A DNA stretch of 9,490 nucleotides, taken from positions 1 through 9,490 of the forward strand of contig NZ_CALTVG010000071.1 of assembly GCF_943912665.1 (NCBI RefSeq), given 5' to 3'. Positions 7,055-9,490 of this stretch are shown piece after piece. Source of the stretch: an uncultured Corynebacterium sp. GTDB lineage: Bacteria > Actinomycetota > Actinomycetes > Mycobacteriales > Mycobacteriaceae. Numbering within the stretch: position 1 is the first letter of the stretch; each line of letters opens with the position of its first letter. Under the pieces are notes generated by a model. The model saw nothing but the letters and a program-made list of their open reading frames with translations. It was not told the origin of the DNA and made no database searches. A program made the position numbers and the translations under genes.

Positions 7055-7681
7055 CTAACGGTTCTCGGGGGCGTGAGGGCGGGGGGAGGCCGGGGACACG
7101 AGCGCGGACAGCGGGCGGAAGGGCTGCAGCCACGCGCCGCCCGGGGGCAGGTTGTCCAGGTTGACGCGGGGCAGCGGCTCGCGGAAGACACCCTCGATGT
7201 CCTCGAGGTCGACGAACTCGATGTCCGGGTGGGTCACCGCCCAGGAGGCGTGCTCGTGGAAGCCCAGCACGCAGGTGGGCAGGCCGGAGGCGGTGAGTTG
7301 CTCCAGCAGATGCTGGAAGTTCTGACCGTCGGCAGAAGCCACGATGACCCCGGAGAGGTCCTCGCGGTGGGCCTTGATGTGTTCGATCATGTCGGGGTCG
7401 ACGTCGTCGTCCTCGTGCAGCTTGGGCTTGGCAAAGACGGCGAAGCCGACGTTGCGGATGGCCTCAACCCACGGGCGGATGACGTCCGCGCCGCCGGGGC
7501 TGACGTTGGTGAAGACGGCGGCCTCCGGGGTGGCGTCGTTGTCCATGGCCAGCTCCACCAGCCAGCGGCCGATGGCGTCAAAGCGCGGGCGGTAGGCGGC
7601 GGTGGGCCGCCCGCCCAGGATGGCGCCGAGCCCCATGTCCATGTTCGGTGCGTCCCACACCAGGAGATAGGTTCCGGCCAT
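7055..7681 (-). CDS. NYN (PIN-like) domain protein, Rv0207c type
   Basis: A 208-residue soluble protein with an NYN-type PIN-like nuclease fold. Visible acidic positions fit the family: LLVWDAPNMD at 6-15 (Asp10, Asn13), the DDDVDPDMIEHI run at 91-102, and the strand plus loop VIVASADGQNF at 112-122 (Asp118). FTNVSP (57-62) and TCVLGF (136-141) fit the alternating strands of the fold. Residues after about 170 are proline-rich and probably disordered. NYN proteins are usually predicted RNases; here RNA cleavage is inferred, and a substrate is not known. I chose the ATG at 7681, which overlaps the trmB stop as TAATG with GGGAG eight bases upstream; a GTG five codons earlier (7696) is an alternative. 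The position between trmB and mmpL3 is the same as Rv0207c in M. tuberculosis. Link to tRNA or mRNA metabolism through TrmB is speculation from position. Confidence 0.8.
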   Translation of the reverse strand: MAGTYLLVWDAPNMDMGLGAILGGRPTAAYRPRFDAIGRWLVELAMDNDATPEAAVFTNVSPGGADVIRPWVEAIRNVGFAVFAKPKLHEDDDVDPDMIEHIKAHREDLSGVIVASADGQNFQHLLEQLTASGLPTCVLGFHEHASWAVTHPDIEFVDLEDIEGVFREPLPRVNLDNLPPGGAWLQPFRPLSALVSPASPRPHAPENR

Positions 7682-8457
7682 TATTTCTTCTCCCACAGGT
7701 ACTCAGTGATGACGTGTTCCTTGTCCAGTCCCTTGCCCTCGAACTTGGTGATGACCTGGCGGTCGGTGAGGATGGGGCACTCCGGCCACGGCCAGCCCTT
7801 GTAGTCCAGGGACGGCTCGACTTCCACGAGCTCATCAATCCATTCGGCATAGCCGGCGTGGTCGGTGGCCACGTGGAGCACGCCGCCGGGCTTGAGGCGG
7901 GAGGCGAACAGGTTGAGCGTGCCGGACTGGATGATGCGGCGCTTGTGGTGGCGGGCCTTGGGCCAGGGATCCGGGAAGAAGATGCGGATGCCGTCCAAGG
8001 ACTCCGGGGCAATCATGCGCATGAGCACCTCGATGCCATCGCCGCGCACCATGCGAATATTGTCAATGTTATTGCGCACGATGGAGCCAAGCAGCTTGGC
8101 CAGGCCGGGCTTGTAGAGCTCAACGGCGATGATATTGGTATCCTTCTCCAGCGGCGCCATGGCGGCGGTGGAGGTGCCGGTGCCGGATCCGATCTCCACG
8201 ATGGTCTTCGCACCGTCGCGGCCGAACCAGGCGGGGATGTCCAGGGGTTCGTCGGCAAGCATGCGCCCCAGCTTGGGCCAGTGCTCCTCAAAGAGTGCGT
8301 TCTGGTTATCGGTGAGGGTACCGCGGCGGAAGGTGACATTGCCCAGGCGCGGGTAGTCCAGGTCGTTGTTGAACTCCGCGTTGAAGTCGGTCTGGAGGCC
8401 GCGGCCGTGCGGCATCTCGGCGGCCGGCGGGGTGGGGGAAGAGTCTGCGCTATTCAT
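7681..8457 (-). CDS. trmB: tRNA (guanine-N7)-methyltransferase TrmB
   Basis: A 258-residue SAM-dependent enzyme that makes m7G at position 46 in the tRNA variable loop. The SAM-binding motif is [10 protein letters not shown] at 87-96, followed by [11 protein letters not shown] (109-119) and NIRMVRGDG (133-141). The family hallmark [14 protein letters not shown] is at 161-174, [16 protein letters not shown] at 188-203, and the C-terminal TKFEGKG at 237-243. Residues 1-25 are polar and variable as in other actinobacterial members; the conserved part begins near RRGTLTDNQ (44-52). It is the first gene of the minus-strand operon. The frame stays open a further 119 codons upstream, but that is GC-rich intergenic sequence with no protein-like character, and the ATG at 8457 is the first sensible start. 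No good Shine-Dalgarno precedes it; the only purine run, AGGGG, is 14 nt away and sits in a hairpin. Met15 is a less likely alternative start. Confidence 0.95.
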   Translation of the reverse strand: MNSADSSPTPPAAEMPHGRGLQTDFNAEFNNDLDYPRLGNVTFRRGTLTDNQNALFEEHWPKLGRMLADEPLDIPAWFGRDGAKTIVEIGSGTGTSTAAMAPLEKDTNIIAVELYKPGLAKLLGSIVRNNIDNIRMVRGDGIEVLMRMIAPESLDGIRIFFPDPWPKARHHKRRIIQSGTLNLFASRLKPGGVLHVATDHAGYAEWIDELVEVEPSLDYKGWPWPECPILTDRQVITKFEGKGLDKEHVITEYLWEKK

Positions 8458-8471
8458 CGGGATACATTGTT

Positions 8472-8485
8472 CCCCTAAGCAGGGG
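8472..8485 (-). promoter_or_regulatory. Hairpin just upstream of trmB holding its only Shine-Dalgarno-like run
   Basis: CCCCT (8472-8476), loop AAGC, AGGGG (8481-8485) is a perfect 5-bp stem. On the trmB transcript the second arm reads AGGGG and ends 14 nt before the ATG at 8457. If this is the ribosome-recruiting sequence, the stem would hide it; it could equally be a protein-binding site with paired C4/G4 arms. No T-run follows, so it is not a terminator. Confidence 0.35.
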
Positions 8486-8617
8486 TGGGGAGCAACGTGC
8501 CGCGCCGGGTGCCCGGGCGGGCGAGTACGCCGCGGGTGCGGCCAGCGGGGTGGGAACGGTGCCCGAATGAAGGATGTAGGGGTGAGAACGCGACAAACCG
8601 GGCGTGAAGAAATGATC

Positions 8618-8645
8618 GATTTATGCCCCCGTTGAGGGGTGACAA
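8618..8645 (-). promoter_or_regulatory. Candidate promoter of the trmB operon
   Basis: On the minus strand TTGTCA (8645-8640) fits the actinobacterial -35 element and TAAATC (8623-8618) is a fair -10, with a 16-bp spacer. The spacer contains the palindrome CCCC-TCAAC-GGGG (8639-8627), a position where a bound regulator would block polymerase. A transcript would start near 8611 and carry a leader of about 150 nt before trmB. Confidence 0.35.
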
Positions 8646-8703
8646 ATTCCGCCTCGTGCCATATCTCACAGGCCCGTGCGCTTGGTGAAGGCGGTGCGAC
8701 CAG

Positions 8704-8719
8704 GGTGGATATAACCACC
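8704..8719 (+). promoter_or_regulatory. Palindrome enclosing a -10-like element upstream of pckG
   Basis: GGTGG-ATATAA-CCACC has perfect 5-bp arms and is symmetric at 14 of 16 positions. The centre includes TATAAC (8710-8715) with G two bases before it, which fits the corynebacterial -10 pattern. A start near 8722 would give a pckG leader of about 123 nt. A good -35 is not evident. CCAC at 8715-8718 can also pair with GTGG at 8720-8723, so two alternative small stems are possible. Confidence 0.35.
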
Positions 8720-8727
8720 GTGGCCCG

Positions 8728-8744
8728 TATTACACCATGTGATA
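8728..8744. promoter_or_regulatory. Imperfect inverted repeat, candidate operator of pckG
   Basis: TATTACA-CCA-TGTGATA: the arms match at six of seven positions. It lies just downstream of the possible -10 at 8710-8715 and just upstream of a second, weaker -10-like GATACT at 8756-8761, so a bound protein could control either. It is not the GlxR/CRP pattern, whose arms face the other way (TGTGA then TCACA). The binding protein is unknown. Confidence 0.35.
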
Positions 8745-8844
8745 GGACCAGTGGCGATACTCTGGATGGTGACACGCCGATGAGGGAGACCACCTTGTTG
8801 GCGCGAGTGAGCACCCGGCCACACCGACCTCAGGAGAATGAGAG

Positions 8845-9490
8845 ATGACCGCAACAATCAAAGGCCTTGTAGGTGAACTGCCCACGAAGAATGAGAAGCT
8901 CATTTCGTGGATCAGTGAGAGTGTCGAGCTCTTCCAGCCGGAAGAGGTTGTATTCGTTGACGGCTCCCAGGAAGAAGCGGACCGCCTCGCTGGTGAGCTC
9001 GTGGAGAAGGGCACGCTGATCAAGCTCAACGAGGAGAAGCGCCCGAACTCCTACCTGGCCCGCTCCAACCCCTCGGACGTCGCCCGCGTGGAGTCCCGCA
9101 CCTTTATCTGCACCGAAACCGAAGAGGGCGCCGGCCCCACCAACCACTGGGCGCCGCCGGCGGCGATGAAGGAAGAGATGACGGAGGCCTTCAGTGGTTC
9201 CATGAAGGGCCGCACCATGTACGTGGTGCCGTTCTGCATGGGCCCCATCAATGACCCGGACCCCAAGCTCGGCGTGCAGCTGACGGACTCCGCCTACGTG
9301 GTCCTGTCCATGCGCATCATGACCCGCATGGGCAAGCAGGCCCTGGACAAGATCGGGGACGAGGGTAACTTCGTCCACGCCCTGCACTCCGTGGGCGCTC
9401 CGCTGGAGCCGGGTCAGGAGGACGTAGCCTGGCCGTGCAACGACACCAAGTACATCACCCAGTTCCCGGAGACCAAGGAAATCTGGTCCT
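8845..9490 (+). CDS. pckG: Phosphoenolpyruvate carboxykinase (GTP), 5' part
   Basis: The first 215 codons of a GTP-dependent PEP carboxykinase, about a third of the usual ~600 residues; the window ends inside the gene. The enzyme converts oxaloacetate and GTP to PEP, GDP and CO2 and starts gluconeogenesis from organic acids in the cytoplasm. Diagnostic stretches: [18 protein letters not shown] at 71-88 (including the substrate-binding Arg81), NHWAPP at 100-105, YVVPFCMGP at 126-134, [12 protein letters not shown] at 142-153, SMRIMTRMG at 155-163 and WPCN at 196-199. These belong to the GTP class, not the ATP class. The P-loop and the rest of the active site lie beyond the window. The start ATG has AGGAG at 8832-8836, eight bases upstream; an ATG at 8838 is out of frame. 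Transcription is divergent from trmB. Confidence 0.96.
   Translation, partial: MTATIKGLVGELPTKNEKLISWISESVELFQPEEVVFVDGSQEEADRLAGELVEKGTLIKLNEEKRPNSYLARSNPSDVARVESRTFICTETEEGAGPTNHWAPPAAMKEEMTEAFSGSMKGRTMYVVPFCMGPINDPDPKLGVQLTDSAYVVLSMRIMTRMGKQALDKIGDEGNFVHALHSVGAPLEPGQEDVAWPCNDTKYITQFPETKEIWS

Larger units (their letters stand above)
8458..8844. other. Divergent control region between trmB and pckG
   Basis: These 387 bases hold no convincing gene. They separate two divergent transcription units and contain four short inverted repeats (8472-8485, 8627-8639, 8704-8719, 8728-8744) and promoter-like hexamers on both strands. The part next to trmB (about 8460-8600) is very GC-rich; the part 8600-8770 is more AT-rich and is where the promoters are most likely. 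In C. glutamicum the pck promoter is known to be under several regulators, including the GntR-type regulator IolR, so a dense set of operators here is plausible. Confidence 0.6.

Noticed and set aside
7048..7191. 48-codon N-terminal extension of the MmpL3-type protein
   Set aside because: It overlaps the NYN gene almost completely, reads as a Pro/Arg/Ser/Cys-rich shadow, and the ATG at 7047 has a proper ribosome site and the expected first residues (MFYSWGRF).
7046..7804. Long plus-strand open frame of 252 codons opposite the NYN gene
   Set aside because: It is antisense to a gene with recognisable motifs and tight operon joints. Its Gly/Val/Asp/Ala-rich composition is the usual mirror of high-GC coding sequence.
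8472..8485. Reading the stem at 8472-8485 as a transcription terminator
   Set aside because: The stem is only 5 bp, no T-run follows on either strand, and it lies between divergent genes where no terminator is needed.
8738..8753. GlxR (CRP-type) site beginning with TGTGA upstream of pckG
   Set aside because: The second half-site TCACA is missing at the required distance; the sequence there reads CAGTG.
8458..8814. 119-codon N-terminal extension of TrmB
   Set aside because: It runs through the divergent control region, has no protein-like pattern, and would make the protein far longer than the TrmB family; the open frame reflects high GC.
1..9490. CRISPR arrays, tRNA or rRNA genes, insertion sequences
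   Set aside because: No regularly spaced repeats, no cloverleaf or rRNA-like stretch and no transposase-like protein were seen on either strand.

Overview
The window looks like chromosome of a Corynebacterium or close relative. It carries a GTP-type PEP carboxykinase gene, then divergently trmB, an NYN-domain gene and an MmpL3-type RND transporter. The same set sits together around mmpL3 (Rv0206c, Rv0207c, Rv0208c, near pckA Rv0211) in Mycobacterium tuberculosis, and a similar order occurs in C. glutamicum. The conserved part is GC-rich (60-base samples I counted by hand gave 44/60 at 4141-4200 and 41/60 at 6301-6360). MmpL3-type transporters export trehalose monomycolate, so a mycolic-acid envelope is expected.

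Layout: (1) 1-3482, plus strand: a lower-GC block (30/60 at 1501-1560 and 30/60 at 2521-2580) with two overlapping genes. The first codes for a 772-residue fusion of two ATP-grasp ligase units, the second for a 375-residue single ATP-grasp ligase. All three units share motifs. The block looks like the right-hand end of an acquired biosynthetic gene cluster whose other genes lie left of the window. (2) 3479-8457, minus strand: a tightly packed five-gene operon read trmB, NYN gene, mmpL3-type gene, a LPG_synthase_TM-type membrane protein, and a DUF3054-type small membrane protein. Junctions are a 1-nt overlap, a 7-nt gap, a 4-nt overlap and a 0-nt gap. (3) 8458-8844: a divergent control region with four short palindromes and promoter-like hexamers. 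(4) 8845-9490, plus strand: the first 215 codons of pckG, cut by the window end.

The operon links tRNA modification, a PIN-like nuclease-fold protein and envelope lipid export. The ATP-grasp pair is unrelated to it by composition and direction and ends tail-to-tail against it, the two stop codons sharing bases. The most unusual content is this three-unit ATP-grasp system. Its fold and the expected chemistry (ATP-dependent joining of a carboxylate to an amine) are well supported; substrates and product cannot be read from the sequence.
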